From assembly GCA_016508695.1 (NCBI GenBank), contig VNKQ01000017.1:186001-250000 (forward strand): a stretch of DNA of 64,000 nt, written 5' to 3'. Of this stretch, positions 12,688 to 24,770 are shown in pieces. The first letter of the stretch is position 1; the number at the start of each line of letters is the position of its first letter. Position numbers and translations under genes: made by a program. Source of the stretch: Hyphodiscus hymeniophilus. Lineage: Eukaryota; Ascomycota; Leotiomycetes; Helotiales; Hyphodiscaceae. A model generated the notes under the pieces. It was not told where the DNA came from and made no database searches. It saw only the letters and a program-made list of their open reading frames with translations.

Positions 12688-13520
12688 ATGCGCTCCCTCA
12701 TCCCCCTCCTCTCCCTGAGCGCCCTCCTTGCCCCCGTGCAATCCCTCTACTTTTACATCGACGGCACGACGCCAAAATGCTTCTTCGAGGAACTCCCCAA
12801 GGACACGCTCGTCGTAGGCCACTACAGCGCGGAGGAGTTCGACGATAACCTGAAGATGTGGAAGAAGCACGACGGGCTGAACATCTTCATTTCCGTCGAC
12901 GCAAGTCGCCCCATTTCCTGCCCTCTCCCTTCCCCTTTCTAAACTCTCATCGAGCAGACCTAACAAACCCACAGGAAGTGTTCGACTCAGACCACCGCGT
13001 CGTCTCTCAGAAGGGGTCCTCTTCAGGGCGCTTCACATTCTCAGCTGCCGATTCCGGCGACCATAAGATCTGCTTCACGCCGTCGTCCTCGTCGGGCGGC
13101 ACGGGCTGGATGTCGGCTCTGCACCCCCAAGGGGGCATCAAGCTGACGCTCGACCTGGCGATTGGGGAGACGAGCGCGATTGAGAGTAAGGACAAGGGCA
13201 AGATCAACGATATCGTGCAGAAGGTCAAGGATTTGAATGGGAGATTGCAGGATATTCGCCGCGAGCAGGTATTTCAGCGGGTGAGTTCTCCTGCCTTCCT
13301 GGGCGGTGATGAGGACGGCATGAATAGAGAGAGGAAATTCGTTGGCAATTTGCTGACACTCGATACGCAGGAACGGGAAGCAGAGTTTAGAGATCAATCC
13401 GAGTCTACAAACGCGAGGGTGGTGAGGTGGACAATGGTTCAGCTAGTTGTGTTGGGCATCACTTGCGCGTGGCAACTTTCTCATCTGAGGTCTTTCTTCA
13501 TTAAGCAGAAGTTGACGTAG
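12688..13520 (+). CDS. p24-family (emp24/gp25L/TMED, alpha/Erp1-type) ER-Golgi cargo receptor
   Basis: Exons 12688-12900, 12975-13280 and 13371-13520 give 222 residues. A signal peptide (about 1-19, ending PVQS) is followed by the GOLD-domain opening LYFYIDGTTPKCFFEELPKD, which is typical of the alpha (Erp1/TMED4/9) subfamily. A coiled coil follows (KINDIVQKVKDLNGRLQDI), then a single membrane helix (about 190-210) and a short cytosolic tail FFIKQKLT with an FF motif and lysine for COPII/COPI binding. The product should cycle in COPII and COPI vesicles as a p24 heteromer. Intron 1 starts with GC (GCAAGT) and ends ACAG, with a CTAAC branch-like site; no GT donor keeps the family sequence intact. 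Intron 2 is GTGAGT...CGCAG. Confidence 0.92.
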
Positions 13521-14385
13521 GGAGCGGTCTTTCGTGCGAGTGTGGAAGGACTGGGAGTCGGTAACCTTTGGGAAAGGGGCTACGAATGGCGTAGTCGGGC
13601 ATCAAAATAGTCGTTCTGTAACAATACCATATAATCGGTTTGCAACGTCCATTCTTGCCAAATTAATGGCTTTTGAGCCGCTATGTGAAAGCTCTAGGCC
13701 GGCATGTGCAATTGTACTTACTAGCCGATAATTAGACATGACCGCCACTCGTAAAGTGGTAAGGTCTGGAGATCAGTCAAGTATTGCGAGGTCACTCATA
13801 AGGTATCACAACATTACAAGAGCATTCAAAGTTATCAAAGTCCGAAACTTTTCCATTCATAGAACTGTGAACATGAAAGCCCCAGCTCAATGCATCTATT
13901 GCACCCGATTCGCCAGTGCTTCGCTCCGAAATAGAAAGCTATACTATCGTGAAGTCCCTCCCGTGCAACCAAGACCATACGTCTCTTGTACGTAGAGTGC
14001 CGTGTAAGGGAATGCGATGCTAGAGGAGTTGAAGAAACAGGGAAGACAAAAATATTAATCTTGAAGTAGTAACAGTGACGAGACCGAGACGCCAGCGGAG
14101 GAGGATGTTGTTTATGAGAAGCCGAGAAGTAGGGGAGGACCATGTATGCGACAAATAGCGAGAGTCGTGACTGCTAAATGCAGAGAGCAAAGAGGCCGTC
14201 GTTGGGGATGTGATGATTAGGAACGTTTCCGAAAGACTTTTGGTCATTTACACGTTCAAAGAGTGCTGAGAAATCGGAATCGAGTCTAGCGAGATGCTGA
14301 GGAATACATGCAAGTCGAAGCTCATGTAGAGGTATTCATCCTGTGTAGTAATCAGCATCTATTTCACCCAGAGCTTGACGGTCAA
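13521..14385. other. convergent intergenic region
   Basis: 3' flanks of the p24 gene and the casein kinase gene. No coding feature seen. Confidence 0.6.
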
Positions 14386-15942
14386 CTAACCGCAGCAGAT
14401 TGTCTTCATAAACTTCTGGAATCCCGACAATTGCGGTTCCGGCGTTCTCCCGTTCGGTATTTGCGAGCTGATGTTCGGCTGAGGCGTCATTCTCTGTGGC
14501 AGGTTGTTCGAGCTGTTCTGGAACTGTGCCTGGGTTGAGCCTGCGGGAGTAGCGACGTCTTGGAGGCCCCCCGCCGCTCCGCTGCTGCGTTTTGGCACCA
14601 AGCCGCCTTGGGCGCTTGGTCGATCGCGCGTCGTCTTTCCCATCCCCGGCTTGATCGGGGAGGGAGGCGGGGGTTGCGCGGCGTTTAAACGGGCGGCAGT
14701 GAGGTGACCTGGTGTGCTATTTCCTGCTCGTGTGGTTCCATGTAATTCTCTCTGCGATGCTCCTGGTACAGCATTTGGTTGATGCAACATGTTGTGAGGA
14801 TGTTGCTTCATAGCTTCCCAGCCCTTGCCATTGTTGAGCTTCATCCAATCGTACTCCCCATCCTCAACCTCACCCGTATTCTTCAACGCTTGCGTGAACA
14901 GATCTCGAAGATAGTCGTAATCGGGAGTGTCCTCGAATCCAAGGTTCCGGACATAGCTCAGGTACTTATTGAACTCCTCTGGAAACCCATCGCAGAGATC
15001 CTTGATCGCGGTCGTCTGCTTCTTCTCGCCAATCTTCTCATACTTCTGCTTATTAGTGGCGGCCTTCAGACCTTGCCATGGCAATCCCCCTCTCAAAAAA
15101 TACATGAAAACATGTCCTAATGCCTCCAGATCATCTCTTCTTGATTGTTCTCGGCCCAGATGTGTGTTAATACTCATATATCTCGCAGTACCCGACAGTG
15201 ACTTCCGCTCCCGGTATGGTATGTGTTGCTTCGTCTTAGGATCTCTGTATTGCTTGGCCATACCGAAGTCTACTACATGAATGACATTGGCGGCTTTTGA
15301 CCCGGGTCGACCAATCAGGAAGTTGTCAGGCTTGATATCTCGGTAAATGAGGTTCTTCTCGTGGATAGTTTGGACTCTCGAGAGCTATCAAAGTAAGTGT
15401 AGAACATCTCAAAGAAGAAGAAAAGACTGACCATTTGCTTTGCTACCATAACAACCGTCTTCGTTGAGAATCTCCGGTTGCAATGGTCGAAAAGATCTTC
15501 TAGAGAGGGACCGAGCAGGTCGATCACGAGAATGTTGTGAAGACCTTCTTGACCAAAGTAATAGACATTAGGAATACCGGCTATTAGATATCAGCTTGCA
15601 CTCCGAGTTACATCGCTTGGCTTTACTCACGGCAGCCGACGAGAATTTTATATGTTCGATACTCATCTCGTAGTTGTGGAGCATCACTCTTTCGAGGTTC
15701 CTATTGGAGAAGTATACATTAGTTCGTGGCCTTCATGCCTCGTGTATCATGTGTCCGCCGAGTATGCAGACCGCCATTTATGTGTCGCATGAAAATTGAG
15801 AAGGTGGACGTACGAATTTGATGGCGACCTGTTGGTTGTTCAAAAGGTTTGTGCCCTCGAAAATCACCCCAAAAGAACCCTCTCCAATCTTCTTGCCGAC
15901 TCTATAGTGGACGCCGACGACGTTGGAGGATGAGGATGCCAT
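14386..15942 (-). CDS. casein kinase I, membrane-anchored (Yck-type)
   Basis: Exons on the minus strand are 15942-15814, 15700-15631, 15580-15432 and 15384-14386, giving 448 residues. The kinase domain starts almost at the N-terminus with KKIGEGSFG (P-loop) and VAIKF (catalytic Lys). The CK1 signature LLGPSLEDLF comes next, then YRDIKPDNFLI (catalytic loop) and DFGMAKQYRD. The CK1-specific GTARYMSINTHLG and RRDDLEALGHVFMYF are present. After about residue 290 a Pro/Gln/Ser-rich tail ends ICCG, a Cys pair like the palmitoylation site that anchors yeast Yck1/2 to membranes. Expected roles are nutrient-sensor signalling, endocytosis and morphogenesis. A candidate donor/acceptor pair at the stop (about 50 nt, down to about 14336) would also give ...CCG then stop, so the protein is unchanged either way. 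Confidence 0.94.
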
Positions 15943-17902
15943 CGGACCGCAATTCAGAGCTCGTTGTCGAGCTCGCCGGCGGGTTGGGCGTCAACGCTTA
16001 AGTGTTGGAGAAAGATTCGGGGTTGACGCGAAGGCTACCGACGATGCACGCGACGACTGTGGCAAAGGAGGTCAGTCAAACAATTGGGCTTCAATGAGGC
16101 CCATCAAATATTGCCGTGTTGTCTCAATGAGTGAAGGAGGACGATGAGGTCAGGTCTGGGCGACGGCGGGAGCAGAGTAGAGCAGAGGTCGTAAAGATCG
16201 GGGTGGGTGGAATGGGGTGGCTTAGGACTCACACTTGCTAGGCGAAGCAGCAGCAGCTCTTGGTCTTGGGGGATGAACGACAGACAGGCGGGCTCATGAG
16301 GCGTGAGGCGTGAAGTCCGCGGGATTCACGGTGTTGTTCCAATTGCGGGTGGGAAGTAGGGTTTCTGCAGATTGTAGGCTGTAGAATGACCTCTCAAAGC
16401 AATCCAACACCAGCGGCGTGAGTGTGGCGCACAGGTAGAGATAGATCTCTTGGATGGCGGAGATTGCTCAGAAGATGAGGGCCAAGTCTCAGGTCCGTTC
16501 AAGGGGGATTCATGGTCGGGAAGGATGTCACGCCCGAAATTCCAGGCAGACAGTACTGTCGCCCCGCTTTTCAAACACCTGGAACGAGTCGGTGAGTGAC
16601 CGATGCAAATTCCCTCGCTCGACCTCCGTATACGGATTTGTTCTCTGCTCTAACTCTACGGAGTAAGTCCAAGGGACCAGCAAGACCAGGAATAGACCTG
16701 ACAATTCCCTCTCACTCACAACTGCTCTCAGCTCAGTCAAAGCTTAAATATAGCAACCATCTCTTCTGTACTGTAAGAATCCAAAGAATCCAAAGAGTCG
16801 AAAGAATCCAAAGAAATCAAAGATTCCAAAGCTTTACCTAAGCCCCCAATCCCATGCAATCCCATACAGTTCAGTCCTCAACCATCAGGCACAAACGAAC
16901 GGCCAAGACCCCAATCTTTACTGATTGGGTCCTCCAGGGGGGAAGCATTAGAAGCAAGCATTTTGGGTGGATATGCACGGGTATTAATTGCTTAATGGCG
17001 GCATACTCAAGTAGCTCGAGTACCATTCGGCTACCGAGTAGAACACAGTGAACACACCCTTCCTGCTGCCGCGAGTTCTACAACAGGAAGGGAAGAGCAT
17101 ATTTATTGACTGGGTATCCATGATACTACTCGTCTTCGGCATCCATTCTAGAGGCTCTCGAAGGCGCTCGAGGGGGAGATCTGCCCTGTAACGAGAGTTT
17201 CTTACAAAACGACATTGGGCGAAATTGCGATGTCTGGTGCTGGGTACAGAGGTCTCTCATACGCGGTCGAACCTATCTATGGTTACGGTAGAGGTGAACG
17301 GCGCTTGGTTCCGAAATGCCTAGAGTTCGTAACAAAACTGATGGATTTGGTTCGATATTTTCTTTTTAAAGCTCACACATCATAATGAGGATGCTCAAAG
17401 TCAAGAATGCGACTACGTGAAGACTAAACCCGCGATACTTCGGGGTACTGACGCAACTGAAAATCCTACTCACATCAACGAGATGTATAAACATATTGCC
17501 GATGTTGGGTCCCCCGCTTGCTCATCTTGGGGTTTGACCTTTCACGCACTTTTTTTTACCTCTCCATTCAAGATCCGTCCTCCCTCCACTTGAGGTTGAT
17601 TGTGTGAAATGCATGGAGTGGAGCTTGGTCGGTCAACTTCATGTCTTCTTATTTTTCCATCCCGGGATGTTGGTGAGCGTAAGGATTCAACAAGTCCATT
17701 AAACCTGCTGTCCGAAAAGTATATCGCCAGAGACGAAAACCTTCACAATAGCTTGAAAGACTATTACAATTAAACATTGCTACGTTTAGACCTCCAAGAT
17801 CCGTCCGGACTCCTCCACCTGATCCCAATCCCAAATCCAGATCTATCCATTTTCCCCAGCGCATGTATAATCCAAACCACCACCATCTTCAAAACTTTGT
17901 CG
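15943..17902. other. intergenic region upstream of casein kinase I
   Basis: About 2 kb between the CK1 start and the stop of the DUF7029-like gene. It presumably contains the CK1 promoter and leader. No gene recognised; one 9-nt repeat is listed separately. Confidence 0.55.
16777..16830 (+). repeat. 9-nt minisatellite, 6 imperfect copies
   Basis: Six tandem 9-nt units with consensus GAATCCAAA; copies 3, 5 and 6 carry substitutions but keep the 9-nt phase. Non-coding, about 0.85 kb upstream of CK1. Confidence 0.8.
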
Positions 17903-20900
17903 TCAAAAGGCAAATATGGAATCTACGGAACCAGTCACCGACGAGGCATCAGCAGAAACCTGGCTGGCAACGGCCGAAGCTACAGCAGACACTTCGCCGG
18001 CGAGAAGCTGCGCCGCGGCCTCAGCAGAGGTCGTTATGCTCATAGCTATGCATGAGTTGACGAATCCATTCGAGATGGAGTATGCGACCTTCTCGGAATT
18101 AAGGATAGCCAGGCCCGTAGTGAGGTCCGAGACGAGGAAGATCTCATTTCGAGCTGCGGTGCCGTTGACCATGCCGCACTGGACGGGATGATAGACCTTC
18201 CCGTACAAATCAACAGCGACGCGAGATCCGGCCAGGGTGTCGAAGGCTACGTACTCAGCCTTTGCTGGGATCTCATTACTGCTAACAAGACGGAGGCGGG
18301 AGATGTTGGTCTTGGCGAGGGTTTCGGGGAAGATGACTGGGAGACGTCGAGAGGCATCCGCGATGACGGATGCGTTTGCGGGGAGGGCGCCCGAGGAAAG
18401 GACGGAGGAGAATCCGAGCCATTGATCCGTATAATCGCTCGCGCTGAACCCAGCTGCTACCTTGTAGACGTCACCCCCGGTGCATACTTGCAGAGAAGTG
18501 CCATCGCTGGAGTCGACCAAGGTCATGTTTCCAAAGTTCGCTGTGACATTTCCTGCGCCTGATCCGAGGCCTGTGGCGGTGGTGGGAGTTGCTTCATCGG
18601 TACCGTTTGCGACGAAAGATCCTAGCTCGATGCAGGTCTCGGCGATGGTGATGGCTCCCGTATCATATAGGTCGCCATCGAGCAAGGTGAGAAGATCGTA
18701 TGAAAGTACGAACTCGTAATCGAGACTGACGTCGATTCCATCACAACCATTGCTTTCCTCAATCGAAGTCGTGAGAGTAGATGATTCGCCTGTTCCGTCG
18801 TAAGTAATGTTTGCCGCCAGATCTGCTGAGGCCGTCAGAGAAGATGTCGCGGAGAGTTCTGCATCTGCTGCGAATTCGCCATCGAGTACACTAACTCCTA
18901 CTCCGATAGACATGGGGAGACCGAATTCAAGAGACAAGTCAATTTCTCCGTTTGCTTCGATTTCATGGGTGAAGACAGGGGTCCAATTGTCAGCGTAACT
19001 GGTTCCTCCATAGGCATAGAGGTCTGCTGATGCATTGTTAATGCCAAAGGTCCCACCGACGAGGAGCGTGCCAGTAGCGCTTGCAGTGAAAGTAACACTG
19101 GCACCGACCTTGACGTACGGTCCGATGCAAATCGCCGTTCCTGTGCAAAGCTCTGGAATACCTTGCTGGAAGAGTGTAATCTCGTAGCTGGCGGTGTAAG
19201 AAGCCGCAACATCGAGGCCAACTCCAACCCCAATGTTGATATCAGCATCCACTCCGACATCCAAGTCTGTGATTCCCGAGAGATCGAAGGCCAGAGTCCC
19301 GTGGAGATCGATGGAGCCCTAGCAGATTTGGCAAGCATACTTGAGTAGTATAAATAGATTCACATACCTTGACACCACAATCGACACAGAAAATATTGAC
19401 GCTGAATTCCGCGTCCGAGGATGATTCTGCTAATGATCCAGATTCGCTCTCCCTCTTTTCTTTCTCTTCGGAAGAAGAAGTCTTGTTTTTCTCATAGGAA
19501 TAGATGAGGACTTGATCTCCCCAAGGAGAGTCCACAAGGGCATCTTCCGAAGGTCCAACGTTGATCGGAATGGTAGTGCTTACTTGAAAGTTGAGCAAGC
19601 TATCAAGCCCAGCTTCTAGATCGCTAATGACTTCTGCTGCGGCATCCGAAAGGTCTTCGCCCAGAGCCTCAGCGGCCGATGCAATTGCAGATGCTACATC
19701 TGTAGCGACGGCTGCAATGGCGCTGGTTGCAGCAGAATAGTCAGAAGTAATAACGCTGACTACGGTGCTTATGACACTCGACACTTCACTCGACGCGTCG
19801 CTGTAGACAGACTCTGCGTAGCTGGTTGCTTCATCGTACTCGCATTCAAAATCGAAGATTCCACAACGTTTCTCTATGTTTCTCTTCATCATTGAGATGC
19901 TCCGGGCTTCGAATTATTAGTAATGCGACATCCAAGACCTCCTTGTAACTTACTAGTAATGAGACCCGGGAAGAAGTCGATAAGTGCAGCAAAGTCGGTA
20001 GCGCTCAAAGTCAAAAAGCCATTGATAGAATCAAGGTCAAGGTCGAAGTCCGGCCCAATGCAAGTTGTGGGTAACCCGAAGATAGGGTCGGTTCCTCGAA
20101 TACACCCGCTGGGACTGTTGAGAACCGTTGAGTTCGAAGTCGAGTTTGTTGACGGCGTTGTTGTTGAAAAGTTTCCAACCGATGAAGAAGGAGAGGCGGC
20201 TGATGCGGGATATTCGGACGAGGCAGTATATCTAGACGAGGAAGCGTATCCAGATGAGGAAGCGTATCCAGAGGAAGAGACATACCCAGATGAGAAAGCG
20301 TATCCCGACGATGGATAGTATTGAGCTGTTGACATTGCATACCCACTTGATGAGGAATTCCCTGTTGACGAAAGATAAGAAGCAGAAGAAGCGTCACCAG
20401 CTGGCAATGAGGATCCAGCGGATGGAGGTTGATTTGCCGATGAAGACCCGCCTAATGGGAAGGACCCAGCCGACGATGGATAACCACTCGCCGATGCGGC
20501 ACTCGAAGAGGAAGAGTAGCCAGAGAAAGAGCTCGCGGACCGGGTATGATTTGATGCGGCCAGTGAAGAGAAATAGGACGACAGAGACGAGCTCACTTCG
20601 AAAAGTCCTTTCGAGGTTGTGATCTGAGGGGGTGACGTGATGAGTGGTGAAGATGTCGTTGTTGTTTCCTGATAAAATACACCGCCTGAAGACTGAGAAA
20701 CGGAAGGGCTCCCTGAGCGGTGTCCTATAGATTGCGAAGATCCTCCCGCGTTGTGGCTAGACAATCCGATCGATGCCCCTGAGCTGTGGCTCGAGGTATG
20801 GGAACTTGAGGATCCTCCTAGATTGTAAACCGATTGCGAAGAGCTTTCTGGTTTGTGGCTTGAAGATCCCGATCCTCCTGGATAAAGAGTCCCAGAAGGC

Positions 20901-21890
20901 TTAATGGTCGTGGAGGTGACCGTCCTTGAGGCCAAAACAGCCCCGGGCTTTCTTGTGCTGGCAAAGGCACCAGTCGTAGGAAAAGGTAGGTATTTTGACA
21001 AAACAGAATCAAACAACGACATGCAACCATCGGCCATGTCTGGCTTACCATTAGGCAGGTACCTGCCCCATGAGTTCTTAACTGATGACATAACATCTTT
21101 CAACGTCAACACCTCGCATGAAACGTGGCATGACAAAGTCTCAGAATCGAACTCGAGTTCCGTAACAGATAGGTAACAGCTGTCGCTATCTGACTTACTG
21201 CAGCCTTCTGCATTGACCACGAGAATGATTTCCTCTGTCCATTTTCCTGAGGCGCGATTGTAAGCTTCTTCAGACAGGAATGTAACCGAAAGTTGTCCGT
21301 TGGACCACGTGTAGCTGATCCAAGTCGAATGGTCCAAAATGACCGCAGGGGAGGCGAAAGTTGTGTTGAGCCACGAGAATTGATGGTGTGTATCAGGGTC
21401 TGGGATACAAATCAGCTTGTGGCTAAGATGATGACAAGTGTGACTTACTACAGGAGTCACTGGGTGCATAGTAGACGTTGCCATTGTCGGAAGGTTCAAG
21501 ATTATTCAAGTCTGAGAGGTCTTGATCCCAATGGACGCAGGGTCTCAACGTGACAGCGGGGCCAGAGGCAGATTTGGACCATACAGCAGATCCGCTTGTC
21601 GTCGAAGCGAGCGTAGGTGTCCCAGTGGTCTCATGCACGGCCAATTTGTTTCCAGCTCCAGCGTCTATTTCGTTCATGGTTTTTGGTGCAGTGCAGTCGT
21701 CGCAGGTCACGTAAGCTGTCTCGGTGACTCTCACCGTAACATACACATCTGGGTAAGAGACTGTGACCCTCGTCATGGTACATGCTTCCAGGGACTTCTC
21801 CAAGGGGTTGGCTTTGGGAAATGCCATGGAAAGGCCAGGGAGGATGAGGCCGGAGAGTAAAAGGTGCCACATGACGGGCGTTCGATACAA
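17903..21890 (-). CDS. large secreted Ser-rich protein with DUF7029- and DUF7223-like regions
   Basis: Exons on the minus strand are 21890-21449, 21399-19954, 19906-19368 and 19318-17903 (introns 49, 47 and 49 nt), giving 1,280 residues. All junctions are in phase and intron 2 has a perfect ACTAA branch site. A signal peptide (about 1-23) is followed by a region resembling DUF7029 (about 125-235: YYAPSDSC, ILDHSTWISYTWSNGQLSVTF, EEAYNRASGKWTEEIILVV). A long Ser/Gly/Tyr-rich stretch with GYASSS repeats comes next. At 637-643 two dibasic KR sites flank NIE just before CGIFDFECEYDE, a likely Kex2 cleavage point. The rest (about 645-1280) is acidic and Ala/Ser-rich, with FCVDCGVKGSIDLHGTLAFD and beta-rich repeats resembling DUF7223. 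It has many N-glycosylation sequons and no clear GPI signal. I infer a cell-wall or extracellular protein, possibly cleaved into two chains. The family names are from memory. Confidence 0.8.
20211..20315 (-). repeat. 18-nt coding tandem repeat (GYASSS-like)
   Basis: About 5.8 tandem 18-nt units in exact phase inside the Ser-rich part of the DUF7029-like protein. Each encodes roughly Gly-Tyr-(Ala/Val/Thr)-Ser-Ser-(Ser/Gly). Such repeats often vary in copy number between strains of fungal surface proteins. Confidence 0.8.
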
Positions 21891-23687
21891 GTAATGACAG
21901 GACGGGTTTAAGCCCAGTGAAAGATAATATCATGTAGATGTTTAGAGCATACGATGAACTAAAAGAGTGACTAAAGAGTGACTTTTGCCTCGAGAAAGAG
22001 TGATCGAGGACTGAGAGAAAAAGAATAGCTCAGGTCAGAAATCTCAACAATGCTTCTCTTGACTGAGATGAAAGCATGTTATATCTGCAAAGCGTAGATT
22101 GTCCGTCCCCTAGGGAAGCGGACATGACCCAAAAGCTATCAAAAGCTAAAGGTTTCGATTTGCTACCCAGCTCGCGTAGGGAAAGCCACGAGACGAAAAG
22201 AGCATATTGCATCTCAGTAGTTAGTAGCGTCGTGTTCCAATGTATCAGCCGCAACAACAACAAGCGTTAGCCCAGGCCCCGGAATCCGATAAAGGGAGGA
22301 GGGTGGGGTTTAAAGGAGATGCTAGGGCAGGAAAGTGACAGCCACAACGGCACAGGCACGCTATAGAAACGATACGACAAGCAGTCGCCAGTTCGAAGTT
22401 AGGGCTAGCCACCTGACAGTCGACACAATGATTCGACATGTTCCCCATGCACGATGGCTACGGGAGATCTGCAGCCTTTTGTGAAGCTTCTCATATAAAG
22501 GAAGCAGGCTCTTTCAACATCAGGGATCTAAGTATCGACAGCTGCTGGTAACATGTTCAATATGAATATGTTTGAGATTCGCTGCACAGTGCACTGGCAC
22601 CTTCTTAGCTTCCAACAGACTCTGAGAAGCTGTCTCCATGGCGGCCTTTCTGTAGTACAAAGGATGGTGGCTGACTGAAGCAATTCCCAAGGCAACCGTG
22701 TTCGCCGAGCCGCAGAGAAGAAGCCCCATAAAGCTATATGGTAGGCATTCAATTGGCGTGTGGGCAGTTTCTTTGTTTCTTTTGCAAAGCCTCCTGACTC
22801 TCGATTCAATTTGGGATTCCAGCCTCGCGTAAACGAAATCGCCAGACCAACCGGAACTGTTCTCGGAGCCACATTAACTGGCCTCTTAGAGGATCCGGAA
22901 ATCGCAGGAACACGCTAGTTCATGCCAGAATAGGGGCATGATTTCCACCATTCTATACACAACCGCTGGGTTGGGATCCGTAAGGGTTTTCCATAAGGAG
23001 TCGCCGGCGCTAGATATTGAATATGGTGATTCTATCACGCCATGAGGGCGGTCTCGGCCGCGTAGACGAGGAAGCAGACTGCAAATATATCGCAGAGGCA
23101 TGTTTACACGGCCGAGCGACTCTTGTCTGACCCATGAGCCTTGGTACTTAGGAGTTGGTGGAGTGTGCCTCCATACGGAGTAGACAACATCGCTATTGAG
23201 CTGGCGCGTACGGAGCTCGTGGGGCTCTGGTGGCTCGCGCAGTCTGCATTTGCAAATGCCAGTCTATACAAACTGGACCACCTTTATCCCCTCTGGCTCA
23301 CCCTGCAGTATTGGATACGACTCGATTGGAAACGTCAACTGACGCGGCGTTCTTTACTTGAGTGAAAGGTTGCGGGAAGTCTATCGGGGTTTGAAGGGAG
23401 GGGGAAGGCGGATGTCTCTTCATTTTCATGTCATTTCTGATGTTACGCGCTCGTAGAAATAGAACTTCAGACGCCAAAGGCGGCTGCTTGCGAGTGCTCA
23501 AAGCTTGTGATCATGAGAACGCATACTCAATCCAAGGGTGCCACCGAATGCCAATTCAATTGTGCATGGTGTTTGGAAATTCTCCCATATCTCTAATCTC
23601 TACTACATCACCCTTGTACTAACAGCATTCACTTGAGATCCGAGATATTGATTTGTGTGTATAACCCAACTTGATTCGACAAAGCAT
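21891..23687. other. intergenic region
   Basis: 1.8 kb between the start of the DUF7029-like gene and the stop of the F-box gene. I find only short overlapping open frames without recognisable domains. Confidence 0.55.
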
Positions 23688-24770
23688 CTATGTTCGAAAG
23701 ATAGTACTTCTCTCTCTAACAGATTCCGATAGCCCCTTGCCCTTCGAGATGTATTCATCCCACAGCATCCTCGCAGAACGACAGGTTTCGAAGTGCACGA
23801 GAAACTCATCCTCGGAGAAAATTTTGTTCTGTTTTCTGAACAGATTCTGACTGACATCATATCCCGAGGGGAAATCTTCGTCCCTCCTATACCAATTATA
23901 TTCGCATCCTCGACAGCATACGCCTTTGTCGATTCGTCGTCGTCGTATGTCGAGGTAAGGGAAGGACGTACAAGCCATATAGCGAAGAGTATCATTCGCA
24001 CTTGGAGTTTGCGGCATCCATCTAGATCTATTAGCTTTTCTTGGTGACCGACGGTCTTCTCCGAGTACGTTGCCACGACGAATGCCAAGAGCCACAGCCG
24101 TTCCCATCTCTTTTTCACTGCCATGTATTACGAGGCCGACCTTCCTAGCCTCCTGTCGACCAACAATTCGAATCCGTCTACGGTGAGGTTCTTGAGATAT
24201 CCCATATTTTCCTAGAACAGTTGTCAAGATTGTGATCTGCCTCAGTCCTTTGTTTGCCAGCCCGAAGAGGGCTGCCGCTGTGGAGGTAGAGACAATAGCC
24301 ATCTCAGGATCTGTTTCGATGCATGAGAAGCAGCACCGGCATCCCGTGGGAAGAAAGAGAAAAGAACCAAAGCCAGTGCAACCCATGCACCGATCCTGGC
24401 AAAGCATAAAGTAGAGGAACCTGGCGCTGTATTCTGAGAGTATGCCAGTAGCAGATAGAGCTCGAAGGACATCGGGTGCAAAGGTCGCAAAATATCTGTA
24501 AGCCGGGACAATTTCCACTGCACCTTTGCTTCGGGTATTCAGGCATCTCATTGCCCCAAGACTCTCGAAATCGAGCTCGCGCAGTATGTTGTGGAGTATC
24601 TCAGGAGGTAGAAGGGCGAAACGTCCCATCGACACGCTGCCATCATCCATGAATGCTCGAGCATGTACCAGGCTCCTGGACTCAGGTAATCGTATCACGG
24701 CTCTGTCTGCCTCACTCCAATGATACGCGAGAGAATTAAGGATAGTTATCTGCTCTGGCGCTTCTTCCAT
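23688..24770 (-). CDS. F-box protein
   Basis: Single exon, 360 codons. An F-box at about residues 50-95 reads FALLPPEILHNILRELDFESLGAMRCLN, then the family's RYFATFAPDVLRALSATG. Cys-rich segments follow (LCQDRCMGCTGFGSFLFLP, GCRCCFSC; later CCRGCEYNW) and the C-terminus has FSEDEFLVHFETCRSAR. This layout is common in a large, poorly characterised family of fungal F-box proteins. By family knowledge the F-box would bind Skp1 in an SCF ubiquitin ligase; the paired Cys could bind zinc. Substrates are unknown. The gene is intact, and a broken kinase-family fragment lies just beyond its start. Confidence 0.8.
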   Translation of the reverse strand: MEEAPEQITILNSLAYHWSEADRAVIRLPESRSLVHARAFMDDGSVSMGRFALLPPEILHNILRELDFESLGAMRCLNTRSKGAVEIVPAYRYFATFAPDVLRALSATGILSEYSARFLYFMLCQDRCMGCTGFGSFLFLPTGCRCCFSCIETDPEMAIVSTSTAAALFGLANKGLRQITILTTVLGKYGISQEPHRRRIRIVGRQEARKVGLVIHGSEKEMGTAVALGIRRGNVLGEDRRSPRKANRSRWMPQTPSANDTLRYMACTSFPYLDIRRRRIDKGVCCRGCEYNWYRRDEDFPSGYDVSQNLFRKQNKIFSEDEFLVHFETCRSARMLWDEYISKGKGLSESVRERSTIFRT

